From Caprimulgus europaeus (Eukaryota > Chordata > Aves > Caprimulgiformes > Caprimulgidae), in contig OU015524.1 in the NCBI GenBank assembly GCA_907165065.1, forward strand, positions 26,892,295 through 26,956,294: a stretch of DNA of 64,000 nucleotides. The letters are read 5' to 3'. A program made the position numbers and the translations under genes. Below, piece by piece: positions 48,127 to 61,181 of the stretch; the stretch's first letter is position 1, and each line of letters starts with the position of its first letter. Below the pieces are notes generated by a model that saw nothing but the letters and a program-made list of their open reading frames with translations, was not told the DNA's origin and ran no database searches.

Positions 48127-48625
48127 ACTCTCACTACAAGAAGGACATGGAGGTGCTGGAGTGTGTCCAGAGAAGGGGAATGAAGCTGTTGAACCGTCTC
48201 CAGCACATCTTATGAGGAGCAGCTGAGAGAACTGGGGTTGTTTAGCCTGGAGAAAAGGAGGCTGAAGGGGAGACCACCTCGCTCTCTACAACTACCTGAA
48301 AGGAGGTTGTGGAGAGGTGGTGGTTGGTCATTCAACCAAGTGACAGGTGATAGGACAAGAGTAAATGGCCTCAAGTTGCATCAAAGGAAGTTTACATTGG
48401 ATATTAGGAAGAATTTATTTACTGAAAGGGTTATCAGGCATTGGAATGGGTTGCCCAGGGCAGTGGTGGAGTCCCCATCCCTGAATGTATTTAAGAGCTG
48501 TCTAGACATAGTGCTTAGGGACATGGTTTAGGCAGGGACTTGTCAGTGTGAGGTTAATGATTGGACTTGATGATCTTAAAAGGTCTCTTCCAATCTACGC
48601 AATTCTGTGATTCTGTGATTCTGTA
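48127..48625 (+). mobile_element. CR1 LINE 3' end, 5'-truncated, with ORF2 tail
   Basis: A full CR1 3' end of about 500 bp: ctcactacaagaaggacatg, gtgctggagtgtgtccagag, ggagcagctgagagaactgg, cctggagaaaaggaggctga, attggacttgatgatcttaa, ending in the tandem attctgtg repeats (48601-48625) that define the CR1 3' terminus. The frame at 48238-48531 encodes the ORF2 C-terminal tail, with [19 protein letters not shown] and a final RDMV. The reverse transcriptase domain is absent because of 5' truncation. Orientation is opposite to the copy at 22 kb, and the differences in the tail residues indicate an independent insertion. Confidence 0.95.
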
Positions 48626-51600
48626 ATTGTCACTTGAGGAGACAAGGTTTCTTGATGCAGGATATCATTTTGATAGAAAATAAACTGTTTTTCACTACTG
48701 ATGAATGTAGGATATATTGGGTCATATTCCAATTCTTCACTGTCTCAGAACAGTACTATTATGGTTAATCTTTTTACCCAATTTCTCTGTTTTCCCTGAA
48801 GTCCCCTGTGTTGTAAAGTAAGAGTTATCCACCTGATTTTAAATTGGTTGTTTACAGGACTGGATTAAATGTGGAAGAGCAAGTTCTTTACTTAAGCTGC
48901 CAACATCTGAAGAAAGCCCTGAAGATAAATGAGCTGTCGCAATTCCCCTAGGGCAAGATGGGACCTTTCCTTTCTCGCTTCTTTTCTTGCTGTTTTCGGG
49001 AAGGGTGCAACTGGGGCATTTGTTTGCATCACCTTATTGCAGCAGACCCTTGGGGAAGAGGACTGGCAGGGGTGTGGCTGGTAGGATGTGCGTGACAGAT
49101 CCTGATGCACAGCGGTTCAGACATCTGCAGGTTGGATAACACCTTGGTCTGCAGGAAGCAGCTCTGCTGTAACCCTGTAACCGCAAAATGAGAGATCTTG
49201 CCTTGCTCTTCTTCATCGGAGCCAGTTCATACACAAAGAGAGGGGAATTTCACTGTAATGTTTCAGAAATCCTTAGAAGTGGTTGATCTTCCATTTTCTC
49301 ATTGAGTATAAAAATTATTTTTGAACACATGAGCTAGTCCTACTGTAAATATTAACTCTTAAAAATCAGTAATTTGACTTCAGCAAATTCCTTGTATAGA
49401 CAGCTTATTGTAATAATACTTATGCTATTCTTTTAACACAACTGTGGCCACACACCCTGCGCAAAACATTGTGGTACTATTTTTATAAGCTCTTTCTTTT
49501 TAGCAGCCAAAGACGTTGGCCCTGCTTTGCACCGATAGTTGTGTAGGGCAGAGTGAAAGAAAAGCCCTGCCAAGAATCTGCCTGTTTTAGCTCCAAATTT
49601 ATTTTCATGCCTTGTAAAGCTAAGGATCATTTGAAGACTATCTCCAAACTCCCAGGAGAGAGGACAGTGCCTGGTGGCTTGCAAATATAGCCTAGTAAAA
49701 AGGATGGGATTTCTTTTACACTCTGCAAACACATGTACATTGTGCTCAGTTTGCAAACATGCAGTTGCATACTCACTTTTATTTTTTCAAGCACTACTGC
49801 TGGTTTAGACTGGAATGTGGCTAAGCAGTCAAAAGGTTTTCTATGTGGGCTGAAGTTTCTCCCAGAATCTGCTTTAAAGCACGTGATACAATTCCAGTAT
49901 GTCTGACAGAACGGTACAGGCCATGTTGGCTGCAACACTGTGAGAAAAGGAAAAAATGAATTCAAGACCATCCTGATGATAACAAGGATAAAGCTTTATA
50001 ACAGTAACCATAAGAGCCACTGGATAAAGTGTAACTGGCTGTAACCTCAGGCCCATGTCACATTACTACAGCCAGAAAATAAAGATCATTTTGTTCCCAG
50101 TACTTCTGTGTGTCATAACATTATTAAAGACAGATTGCCTTATTTAAAAAGCACAGGATCCCTAAAAATTGAGCAAAAGGCAAGTCCTTCACCAGTGGGG
50201 TACTTACTGCTCACATCAGAGCTGTTTCTGCCTTTCAGTGGAAGGCTCTGGGGCAGAGATGTCCTTACTAGGCAATCACAAAACAATTGCTTCAGAAACC
50301 AAATACATTTATTTAAAAAAAATGTATTTCCCTACAGCCATCTTTTTACTCTTAAAACCCATGTACTGCCAACAAACTCAGAGCTAACACAAAAGCTACC
50401 ACTGTGTCTCAGGCTGGCTTTTTGGGCAAAGTGCTGCACATGTCCTGTGGCCAGTTTGGTCAACTGAAGAACAGAGAAGCCTCACACCTTGCAAATCTTA
50501 GTGCTAAAGACTTTTTTTCTGAACAAACTATGCCTTTTCTATCAGTTTTTCACCTTTCTGCTCTTCCACTGCCACAGCATCTCCCAGTACAGAGGCAGCA
50601 ATGCCACCAGGAACAAGCTCTCCTGAATACCACCTGGAAAGATTTATTTCCTCTCGGACTCTCCGCACGGTGATATCACATTAACTGAATCAGAAAACTC
50701 AGCATCTTTAAAAACCTCACCTCACCAACCATACTCACAATGGCCTTCCAAAGCTGCTTTATGTTACTTCAATAGGAACACAGTAAGTCTCCACACTCTG
50801 CAGCTATTCACCATTTTGCTGCAAGTAGGACACACTGATTACCTCAGTTAAGATAACTTCATCTAATTGTAATGGGACAGTTATCCCAGTTTTGTGAGTG
50901 CCAGTATCCTGACTTAATTCATGCCCTCTTATTAGTTCATGTCATTGTGCTTTGCCTGGTACTTGAGAAGCTTTGAAGGGCAGATGCTGAGTTGACTCTT
51001 GTACACCTTCTTCCTCTCTCCGAGCTGCCAAGATGGAGATCTGGAAAGTGAATCGTTATTTTCATGCGCTCAAAAATGAAGCACACACAGGAAACAATTT
51101 CTGGGGAAATAGTAATAGGCAAAAACTATTTGAAAGAATGCACCCCTCCTGTTTTCAGTTTTTCCAGATGTTGGCCAGGTGTCTTATCCATACATCACTG
51201 AGTGGATTAAAGCTCAATTCTGCATACTAGCTATCAAATCATTTGCAGATATCCTCTATATCATACAGTGCTCCTACATCCACCTGGAAATTCCTCGCAG
51301 GAGTAGGACTGAGTGTTGCTCGCTTCAAGTCCACACCAGGTTCTCCCTCTTTTATCTTTCATTTCTTTGTCCTTCTTTGTTTAAGAATGTCTTCATAAAT
51401 GGTGAAGAATTTTCCAAATGTGTGTTTTCATTTGTCTCTCTCTCCCCTCCTCCAGAAGTTACTTCTTTTGTGTTCAGAGAAGATTCATATTGGAAAGAAT
51501 GGGAGGAAAAAATTTCTGCCAACACGTTCAGAAGGGGAACTGGCCTCTAGTATTAGAAGTAGCATGAGGATAAAGCAGAGCAGAGAATTGCTGTACAGAA

Positions 51601-53377
51601 GTCAAAATTTTCTTGCTTTTCTGTCATTTTGCAATCACTGCCACCATCTACAATGGAAGAACTAAAGATCCAGAAAAAAAACTGTGGCATTGCAGGGAGT
51701 GTTTCAACATCTCATAGTGGTCTCTGCTTTCAAAATTTGTTTCCTTACTTATTCTGATCTTAAACTCTCCATAATAGCTTATTATTGTAAAGTGGCATCA
51801 TACTAACTTCACCAAAGTTCCCCCATCACCACCAGGTTGTTGTTTATCTTTCTCCCTTGCCTTGAACTTGGCTGCTTGCTATAGTTGCTACTCCAGCTGG
51901 TTGAGTTTGAGTGTTGCTGAAATCTTCTTAATGTCTGTTTTGATTTCATATCTGTTACACACAACAGAGTACTACCCAAATACAATCTGTTTACAAAAAC
52001 TGTTGCCTCACTTATTGTATCTCTAGGTTTGAATTGGCTGATGCACCATTTGCCGTTCAGTAACTTCTGCAAGTGTCCTTCAGCGAAATGCACATAGTTT
52101 GAACAAAAATGTGGGACAAAAAGAACAAAAATCTAATGGTTGCCATTTTACCTTTTGACAAAACTTGGGTGGCAAGCTGTGAAAACGTGCTATTCTTCCT
52201 GAGGAGAAAGTACAGATTCAGATAGCCTAGAAAGGACCTGTCCTGAATCAATTCAGGTTAATTGGAGGAAAGTGGGGAATAATTGCTGATGAACAGCTAA
52301 AGACAACAGCAGAGAAAAACTGATTGAAAGGATTTTTTTTAAAAAGACTTGACCATAAAGACAGAAGTGTTGTAGAAAACTTTGAGATTTTCATGTTTTT
52401 CACAGACAGGCTGTGTTACTTATGAAACCCACCCTTTTCTGGTTTGATTATCATTGTGATGAACTTCTCAGACATTTCAGATGGGTTATTTCACCTCTAC
52501 AATAGTTTTCAGGGCATTACAGGGTAAAGTTTGGGTGATCCACAATGCATTCTTAGAATCATATGATGACTGCTTTTGCTTCATTTGCAAGACAAAAAGA
52601 CAAGGGTGCAAAAATCTCCACTCATTGAAGTTAAATTCGAGAAAGTTACTGATTTCTTTATGCACAAAGACCCACGATGTACTTGCACTCCAGATGACTT
52701 ATTTTAGATGAAAGGCAACATGTGAGAAAGGACAAATGTCAAAGGCCCCAGGAGGGAGTTCACTTGACACATTTCTTCTGGGACAGGCTGTCTCATCTCT
52801 GTTGCACAGCATAATGAAGAAGCAGACTCCATATTTCACTAAGGGGCTCACTCTAGACAATGAACAGAGCCCTGCTGTGTAAGGTGTACCTTACACATTG
52901 AAAAAGAGACTTTGCCCCAAAGAGCTTGCAGTCACAAAAGATGTATAGCCACAGAAGTATCCTTGTAGCATAAAATATTGGATGCTTTTCCAACAGAAAG
53001 AAGCAATTTTTCTCAAAAAATATCCTGTCTATAATAACATTTTCTACCCAGATGTTGTGTTAAAAAAAAAATGAATGTAATCCAGACCTTGTGGAAGAAA
53101 ATTCCATAAGGTGTCCAGAAGGCAAAAAAACAACCAGTTACAGCAGTGTTCCGGTATCTGTAAATCATCTCTGGCATGTTTTCCTCTTAGATCTTTATGT
53201 TGTCGAATCAGCAGTAATGCCCTTATTCTGTCATTTTTGTGAGATAAGTTATTACTTTCATTGCTTTGAACAATGAGTTCTTATGTGAAATGCCATTCAG
53301 GTGTACTAGATGGGCCATGAAATATCCAAGTAGTCTCTTCTCAGATCAGGTGTTTTTACACTTGATTTACCAATCAT
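48626..53377. other. AT-rich non-coding stretch
   Basis: No supported gene. Frames of 100-123 codons (49433-49756 minus, 49627-49971 minus, 50108-50467 plus, 51179-51550 plus) overlap one another and carry no recognised domain or splice-site pair. Confidence 0.5.
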
Positions 53378-53426
53378 GATAGACAGACAGATAGATAGAT
53401 AGACAGACTGACTGACACACTGACAG
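53378..53426. repeat. Imperfect GATA/GACA tetranucleotide microsatellite
   Basis: gatagacagacagatagata continues into gatagacagactgactgaca and ends in cactgacag. It is a mix of GATA, GACA and GACT units with many interruptions, so it is likely to be stable. Confidence 0.85.
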
Positions 53427-56400
53427 AGCAACACCATTTAATCTGTACTTTTCATTATTATCTTATTTTATTCTCCTATGCTGTGGGACTCTACGAACTT
53501 GTTTCAAGGTATTCCTCACTAACAAAGCAGTAATTCAAAACGCCACCCTGTCCCATAAGAGGATGCTGCATAAGTCACAGACATTTTATCCTCTGGATTA
53601 GAGTTCAAAATGAATGTGTTGTAGATTGCACAGGTGTTGTCTAAGGCTTGAGGTCACTCAGGTAAAACAGCTTACTTAAAAAACGTACTTGGCACTAATT
53701 TGGACTTTATAAAAATATTCATCAAGTATTTTATGCAGGAATTCCACATGAATTTGGCTTCAGATAATGGAAAATATTCTTAAAAGCCTAAAGTATCTGA
53801 AAATGGGTTAATAGTACAACATGGCCTCAGCAGTTCTTAAGTGGTCTATATTTCCACAGGATTTTACATCCTGGAAGAGTCCAAAATAATCTTAGAAATT
53901 ACGGGATAATTCTTGACTCATTAGTCTGGGGACCTTTTTGCCAATATTATTTAGCATTTACTCTAGCCATATGCCTAAAGAAACCCTATATGAAAGCTGG
54001 CCATTTGTGAAGTGACACACATAGGAAAACTCAGTACAGTACAAGAATATCATGCCTGTTGAATAAATAGGAAGAATACAATACTCAATACAATAGCCCA
54101 TATGGAAATAAAGGGTAACACAACAGGGAAAATAATACTGGCAACAGAATTTCTTACTTTAAATTAAATTACATTGATCTGAATGGATAGACTCTGGAAG
54201 TGTTGGCACTCACTGTGCTGAGTGTGGAGGCTGGAAGACTGATTTGATCCTGCAGAGGTGGCCATTATGTTACTCTCCCAACATTTCACAGCACTGGTTG
54301 ATTAGTTCATTGAGGACAGCTGAAAAATGATACCCAAAGAAGTTGCAAATTCGTACAAACACTTCAGTTTGCTTTACAGTCAGCTGCAAATACTGAGTGC
54401 AGAGATCCTGTGTGGGATCATTAATCAAGAAGTTTAGAAAATTTTCATTAAGCCAGAAAAAACCCTAAAGATTGACTTTGAGCTTCTGAAAATGTTTCTT
54501 GGAGAGGTTGTTTTGAGTACAGTTTTGTGACTACCAAACCATTAAAATGACTTTGAACAACAGCAGCACTGCTGGTACCATGATGGAAAAACAGTCAGCA
54601 ATTGCATTACTCATGAGACATTTCACTCTGCAAATCAACCAAAGCACAGCCTGGACCTGATTAAATTTTAAAATTTAGAACATTAATTTGAAATTTTGCA
54701 CAAAATCAGATGCAATCACCCTTATAGCACTTCAGAATCTGATGGAAAGTCTGCTTTCCTGTGTTCTCAAATAGGAACACGTGAAAAAAAAAAACAAAAC
54801 CTGAAACTTTATTTGACATTCAAAACGTTTTCAGTTGAGGGGTTTGGCTTTCCAATTTAAGAACTTTCCAAAGGGGTACTCCCCAGGCTAGCACCAGCCA
54901 TCCTGAATCACTACCTCAGCCTCGGGCTCTGTTAGGCTTCAGCTACAAAACATCTAGGGAACTGCCTGCCTTCAACACCGACTAGACAGAGCGCCACGGA
55001 GGCCAGACCTCCCTCCCCCCTACAACCCCCTTTTCTGCCTCTCTCTGACTCTATTCACTAGAGAATATATATATAACCATCTGATGAATGATAGCTTTTA
55101 TCCCACTATCAGATCCAGAGGTTATTTGGATCCTGCCCACAACTACTAACTAAAAGGGTATTTTCTAAAAATGAGGAGGGCCTCACGTGGCAGAGCCACA
55201 GTCTGGAGCATTTCAGAACTAGCAGATACTGGAGTACAAGGGCTGTCTTTTGCTGCTATGAAAGGTTCTGGCCCATACATACCTACACTGGTACTATATA
55301 TTATTTTATTGCTTTTCCTTCGCTTGTGAAACGCTGTTCACTTTACAGCCATGCAAGCTGCAACAAAGCTCTGCTCATATAATAATCCAGCTGCATCCCA
55401 CTATGACAGTAATCCAAAAATCTAAGACCTCAAAACTTCATCAGCCCTTGCCAGATTTTCCCTCGCCCTTCCTGGGTTAGTACTGCAGCCAGTTAAAACC
55501 ACATTGAAATTACCTTTTAAACATGCCTTTAGGCACAGAGCTAAAGGTTTGGCAAAGCTCATGCCGTTCTTAATGCTCTAATGCCATATTATTACTACTC
55601 ACTGAAAAGCTTAATGCATTTAAACTTAACCATCATGCCAAAATACACTGACGTTATTTAAGAGTTTGCCATATAATTTGAACTGATTGCATATTCATTG
55701 TTGAAGCCGTCTCAAACCGTAAAGCCTTCTGGTTTCCTCAGAAGCACTTATTCCTCTCACGCTTTGATAGTCTCTGCCTACGCAATTGTTATTCACAGCA
55801 GGCTTCAGGGAATTCTTTATTTAATAGAGAATATTTACATTTCTTCCATCTTCCATCACTGAAGTTTTAAATCCGGGGTTCAGAGATTTTTATGCTAAAA
55901 AAGTAACAACAATCTGCTGCAGCAAAAGATCTGATTCTTGTGTTTCAACACACTTCACCCCTAGCATGCCCCAAGGAGAAGAGATGCCTGTACAACTGCA
56001 TTTTGGGATGTGTCTATACATGCATCGCTAAAAGATGATCCCCTTTCTTTCTGAAAGCTGTTAAGAACAGTGCGAGCTGCAACAGATGTGTTCTAGGGAT
56101 ACTTCTTTAATTCCTGATGCCATTTTTTATTTGAAAGAAAGATACTGAAAAACTGGCTAACTGTCAATGGCCAGCCATTCTTTTAAAAAACCCCCCACCA
56201 AATATCTGAAGTAGAAAGATGCATGTTCACACAAGATGAGAATATACAACAGAAGTCTTGGTATTTGTATGAATAAGTCTTTTTAGCACATGTAACATTT
56301 TGCTTAAGCTCCTCTTTGTCCTCATTTTGATACATTTTTTGCACTTCTGAGGCAAATTCACTAGCAAAGAGTGCAACCACAGAAAGATGCACTTCTTGCT

Positions 56401-59400
56401 GCAATTATAATAGATTAAATACTGATAAATACCAGCTACACCCTCAGATTACACTTGGGTAGCATCCAGTGACAGCAGGTCCCTGCAAACCATCCAGTAG
56501 CATCTTTCCAGTTGATCCAGTTTCTCACAAAGGTGCTCCCCTATTCTCCCTAAGTTTCTCCCTTTATTTTCCCATACATCCCAGAACATCCAAGAACTGC
56601 TGACTGCTGGATGCCCTTTCCTCATCCACTTTCAGGAAAGGCTTCCTTTCACTGAATTTTTCTACTAGCTTATCCATTTGAAATACCCCAAAGTAACCTC
56701 ACTTGAAATAACATCGAAGCACAGCAGTGCCTCATATCGCAGACACAAAAATAACTCTACTATGGCAAAGACAGAGACGTTCAATAATATATCTTCTTCA
56801 GTCACTCCGAAAGGCCTCCATTTGGCAGTGTGTTGAAGGAGAGAGATAGAGTCTGCAGTCAGCAAGAACAAGATCAGGTCTCAAGTGCCCACTGTCAGTT
56901 CACGCAGAGGTAAATCACAGAAGGGAAAAGTGTGCTTTGTTACGCTAAAGCTCTCCAGCTGGCCTCTGCGAAGGAAGACCAAGAGAAGCATTTGACCCTC
57001 TGTGTATTTAACAGGATCTGTGCCAGGAAAAAAAAAAAAAAAAAAAAAAAAGAGCCCACACACAGTCTGCAAATTTATCAAATACATATCTTTCAAGAAG
57101 TTAAAAACAGTGAGTCTTTCTTGGGCGACAACTCTGTCTATGTTGCAAATCATCTCTTCCACAACCAAATATGATGAAGAAATCACATTTCTTTTTATTC
57201 AGGCATGTAGCTTTGTCTGTGCCCTGCAAATGGCCAGCTCACAAACTGCCACAAAGTCACCAAATCGGTTTAGTTTTCTTAAAACTACCAATCAAGCAGA
57301 CTATACTATGCATGCAAATCTTGTTATGATATGCCTTGTGCAAAAGTGAGATTAGGAAAGAGTTAAACACCAAGGCCTTTAATTTCTCTGGATATCCCAC
57401 TAATGGTGAAGTAAAATACATCTGCAAGCTAAATGGGAGGCACTTTTAGATCGGAAGAGGCTAGAGCTACTGAGGATATGGGAGGCACGAAAAGAAACAA
57501 GACAGAAACCAAAACGTACTGAATCATGCTGGTTGATTAAAGAGTACAGGGCTGCCACCCAAATGGAGGAGAGCAGGAATCCACAAACTCTCAGCTTCCC
57601 CCACATCCAAACAGGCGTATTTCACAATGAAAGCTTCTGTGGGGATACGCAGTGAATCTGGAGCCACCCACGGACTGGGTATTTTGTTTGTTTTAAACTG
57701 ACATACTTCTTTCCTGGACTGATAAATGAATGGGAGATGGAAGTAAGAGGGAATAAATAAATTTCACATGTAGAAATTAATACATTTTCCCTCTTCATAG
57801 CATCAGGAAGAGAGCCCTTGCCAAACTCTGAAAAGTAGGATGGCAACTGTGTGTCATTTTATTATCTCTAAACCTGATGGAGATGACATTATTTTGAAAA
57901 AAAAAATCAACCTTTTGAGGCTCACAAAGCCTCTCTCAGCTTGATTTTTTGATGCTATGTTAGCCAATACAAATGAACTTATGGTATCAGTGCTCAAAAG
58001 TCAGAGGCCAAGAGCTACAAGAACGGCCAAGAGAGTATTTCGCTAACATCTGGAAGTAAGGAACTACGCTTTTTCTTTAATGGCTTTTATCAGACAGAAC
58101 TGTTTCTTGTGTCCCTCTTTCCACTCAGATGCCCCACTCTGCTGAATGTCTCTAGCATAATATAGCTTTCTAATCTCCTTCTTCTCATCCACAAAGGGCA
58201 CACATTTTCCTGCTCTCAACAAGGCAAAAAGTAGCCATCTGCCCCTTAAAAGAGACAGAGAATAGACATGGTAAAAAGTAAGTACAGGTATGCAGTCCTT
58301 GGGCCAGAAGGCAGGGCAGGTAGCTGGGAATGAGCACCTCCCATGCCTGAAAGGGGGTTTTTATTGACTCCTCAATGAAGCAGTTTTGGGCCAAGTGAAA
58401 ATACATCATCCAAACAGCAACAGCACGCTGTGGATAAGTCCTCACACATGGGAACAGAGCCTGTCTCCCTGGATCTTACAGCAGGAGGTGCTGCTGTCTG
58501 AGCTGCCTAACTCAGCACTGGTAAACCTTCTGCCATGAGCTCAACAAAGCCTGTATTTTCCTTAACAGAGAGAGAAAATTACATTAGGCAAGCATGTTAG
58601 TACATTTGATTTTAAATGTTTCATCTGGGCAAGGACTGAAGAAAAGATTATGGATCTGGCCCATTTTCATGATATTGCGATGATGACCTTATCATCATAC
58701 TGTTTATTAGGCCATGGTCTGCACTGAATGTGATTAATAAATTCCTCCCTAAGTGACTACTAATTGACATCCTATTTTTTAAGTTTCTTTTCCTTTGACA
58801 GATTTTCACAAAAAGTGAGTCACACCAACCTTTCAGTGAAATGATTTTTATTCCTATTTCTTTACCTTCAGAACACTCTACACAGTGTTTTGAGTTTCAG
58901 TGAATCATAAGAAAAAGAAGGATGGGATCTGACATCTGGAAATGATTATGAAAACTTATTGTACTGCATAAATACACTTATTTTTTTCACGTTAATTCTA
59001 ACACAAAGCACTGATATTGAAACAAATGCCAGATTAAACAGTGGAGAAAACAATGCAAACATGAACTTTGCCACCAGCAACCTAAGTACTCAGCTTGATC
59101 ATAAAGGAAAGCACAAGCTGGAGCACATGAATATTCTAAAGCGGGTGAAATGGTCTGCTAGGAAAAGCAAAGTGAAGTTTAGGTAGAGTTGTTTTTAGGG
59201 TTTTTTTGTAACATAAGCAAAATTTGATATCACTGAAAACTAGCTGGACTTAAGCTGCTGAAGTGTGAAATCACAGTAGAAAGATTTAGTTTCTAAAAAA
59301 GCTCTAGGAAAACATGCATCTCTAGCACAGAGGAAGTCAGGAGGAAATCAGCTACAAAGAATGTCTGCTCTATTTCCTCTGAGACTAAGGTATTTCTATC

Positions 59401-59691
59401 TCCAGAAAAGGGGAAACAATCGCAGCTTGCCTTGGGCCCCAGCTCCCTCAGCCAGCTCTTTTTTTCTTTTTGGTCCTTTTCCTGTTTCTTGTTGTCAGTT
59501 TATGAGTGATCTGACACCATTATCTGTCTCCTTTTTAAAATATTTCTTTGTTCAAATAATCTCTTATTCTACATTTAGTTGATAATACGGCATCGGATTG
59601 CTTGACCGTATTGAAAAATTTTCCTATGATGTCCTGCAAATTCAAGTAATGTTTTATGTACATTTATCTGACTCATTTATTCTTGATTCAG
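53427..59691. other. AT-rich non-coding stretch
   Basis: No gene is firmly supported. A 24-nt pure A run lies at 57028-57051. The frame at 57187-57350 follows a good acceptor (ttctttttattcag) but ends in a stop without a clear partner exon. The segment 58620-58770 has the texture of a conserved non-coding element (gtgattaataaat, ctactaattgac). An AAAAC-type run at 54783-54798 is short. Confidence 0.45.
57028..57051. repeat. Pure A run of 24 nt
   Basis: Uninterrupted A on the plus strand directly after gtgccagg. There is no aataaa upstream and no visible target-site duplication, so I cannot show that it is the tail of a processed retrocopy. Confidence 0.95.
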
Positions 59692-59899
59692 CCAAAAGCA
59701 AGTAGCTGAGAATATCAACAACGCCCTAATGCTGACCACACAGCAGCATGAAACACAGACTGGGACTCACAGTATTCGGTACAAACAGGTGCCCACCCTG
59801 AAGCCTTTACAGTCACTGCACGGAGGTGGGAGTGCACCGAGAGAGTGGGGAGAGAAAGGCTACGCTAAAGATCTACCCAGGGTACCACTGGTTTACCAG
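59692..59899 (+). CDS. Candidate internal coding exon of an unidentified gene
   Basis: I do not recognise the protein. What can be seen is a 208-bp block open in one frame, preceded by a good acceptor (ctcatttattcttgattcag) and followed by a near-consensus donor (accag before gtaagc). The first base completes a codon from an upstream exon, and the remaining 69 codons run to the donor, so the exon would start in phase 2 and end in phase 0. In-frame stops lie just outside on both sides (a tga in the putative intron before it, and a taa 12 bases past the donor). Codon third positions lean to G or C (for example cgg tac aaa cag gtg ccc acc ctg aag) more than in random frames nearby. The peptide is hydrophilic, rich in Q, T and basic residues, starts QKQVAENINNALMLTTQQHE and ends DLPRVPLVYQ; there is no signal peptide or membrane segment. 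It could still be a chance open block in intronic DNA. Confidence 0.3.
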
Positions 59900-60941
59900 G
59901 TAAGCAGGTAAAAGCACAGGGCTTTTAAATACTCTTTCCATTTGACATCTGTTTTTTGTTTACACTAAATAAATGAATGTGCCTTCATCCTACTGTCTGT
60001 CTTACCAGTACAGAGGTGTAGGCATGGCTGGCAAGCATAAGACTGGATTTATACTTCTGATTTTCCCTTCAGCCTCTTTCTCCTCATCCTCCTTCTCCAT
60101 CTCCAGACTCCTGCCATTGCCCTGCACTTCCCTCAGCCCTATAACCCCAGGGGACTTGCTGCTGCCCCCAAACTGTGGACAGCTCTAGTTAAATAAGTTT
60201 ACCACTATTAATTAACTGAGGCTGTGCTTCTCGCTGTGGCATGCCTCATTTGTAACGCCGGCATACCTCCAGCACAATACCCATCTCCTTAGCCGCAAAA
60301 CATAGCTAAAGGGGGAACATCAAGCAACAGGCTCCTGTCCTCTTCAATTATCTTGTCCTCAGCATCAGGACACAGACGCTGTGTAACCAGCAAACACAAG
60401 ACCCCCTCCTACCCACCTTTCTGTGACAGCTACAAAGCAGCCCTCTATCGTCTCTTTTGCCTGTGCCCCATGGGAGGGCCCACATGTGCCAAAGTCTCCA
60501 GAGTTTGTTCATGCCTTTCACATCATCAGAAGCTGGACCTGCAATTCCACGTATTATATTTAGTTTTATGCACAGACCGAGGAGTTCCTAATGAATGGTA
60601 AGCACAGAGTACTCTAAGTCAGCTGACATAAGAGCACTCTATATATCATATGTATCAGGGTATAGGATATCTGGATATTTAAAGTATTGATCTTAATCAT
60701 ACACATGTTACAAATATCAGGTGGCTACTGAGCCTATAAATCATAAAAATTATGCCTCAGCTATTTATCACCTGAAATTCCTTGGATGTGATGTTATTCA
60801 ATTTGATTTTCTATGTTTCACTGAAATGTCAGAATGAGACAATTGTTTGAAATGTTATAAAAAGTAGCAGATTATGAAAGCATAAGGCAGCTATGAAAGT
60901 CCAACTTTTCACTCTTGCGCCTCTGTGTTTTTCCACTATAG
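59900..60941. other. Non-coding stretch between the two candidate exons
   Basis: If the flanking blocks are exons of one gene this is an intron of about 1 kb. It has a weak alternative acceptor near 60359 (cttgtcctcag), after which the phase-0 frame would stop within eight codons. The frames at 59973-60188 and 60353-60601 have no recognisable content. Confidence 0.4.
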
Positions 60942-61181
60942 AGGGGAGTATCTAAACTTTTGAAACTCTTGTGGAAAGAGATGACACTGGTAAACAGACA
61001 TGAAACAGTTCAGGAAAATGCTTGGCTAGGAGATGGCTATACACCAGTGTCGCACAAGCTATATCTCAGACTGTCTTCGTTAGCCAAGTGTGACCACAAG
61101 TCATCAGCCCAACCTGCCTTGAGTTCCTACTGCTTGGTGAAGCATGGTTCAAGGTCAAGCTACTCCCCATGTGGGGCTTGA
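60942..61181 (+). CDS. Candidate terminal or internal exon of an unidentified gene
   Basis: This block follows the best acceptor I noticed in the window: an almost unbroken pyrimidine stretch ending in tgtgtttttccactatag. The phase-0 frame, which fits the donor phase of the candidate exon at 59692-59899, stays open for 79 codons to a tga at 61179-61181. It starts RGVSKLLKLLWKEMTLVNRH. A possible internal donor (cactg before gtaaac) at 60986/60987 would give a short 45-bp exon instead. No domain is recognised. A possible polyadenylation signal (aaaaataaaatt) lies only at about 62660. The phase agreement has a one-in-three chance of being accidental. Confidence 0.18.
   Translation, partial: RGVSKLLKLLWKEMTLVNRHETVQENAWLGDGYTPVSHKLYLRLSSLAKCDHKSSAQPALSSYCLVKHGSRSSYSPCGA

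Noticed and set aside
57028..57051. A run as the tail of a processed retrocopy
   Set aside because: There is no polyadenylation signal before it, no recognisable parent gene and no target-site duplication.
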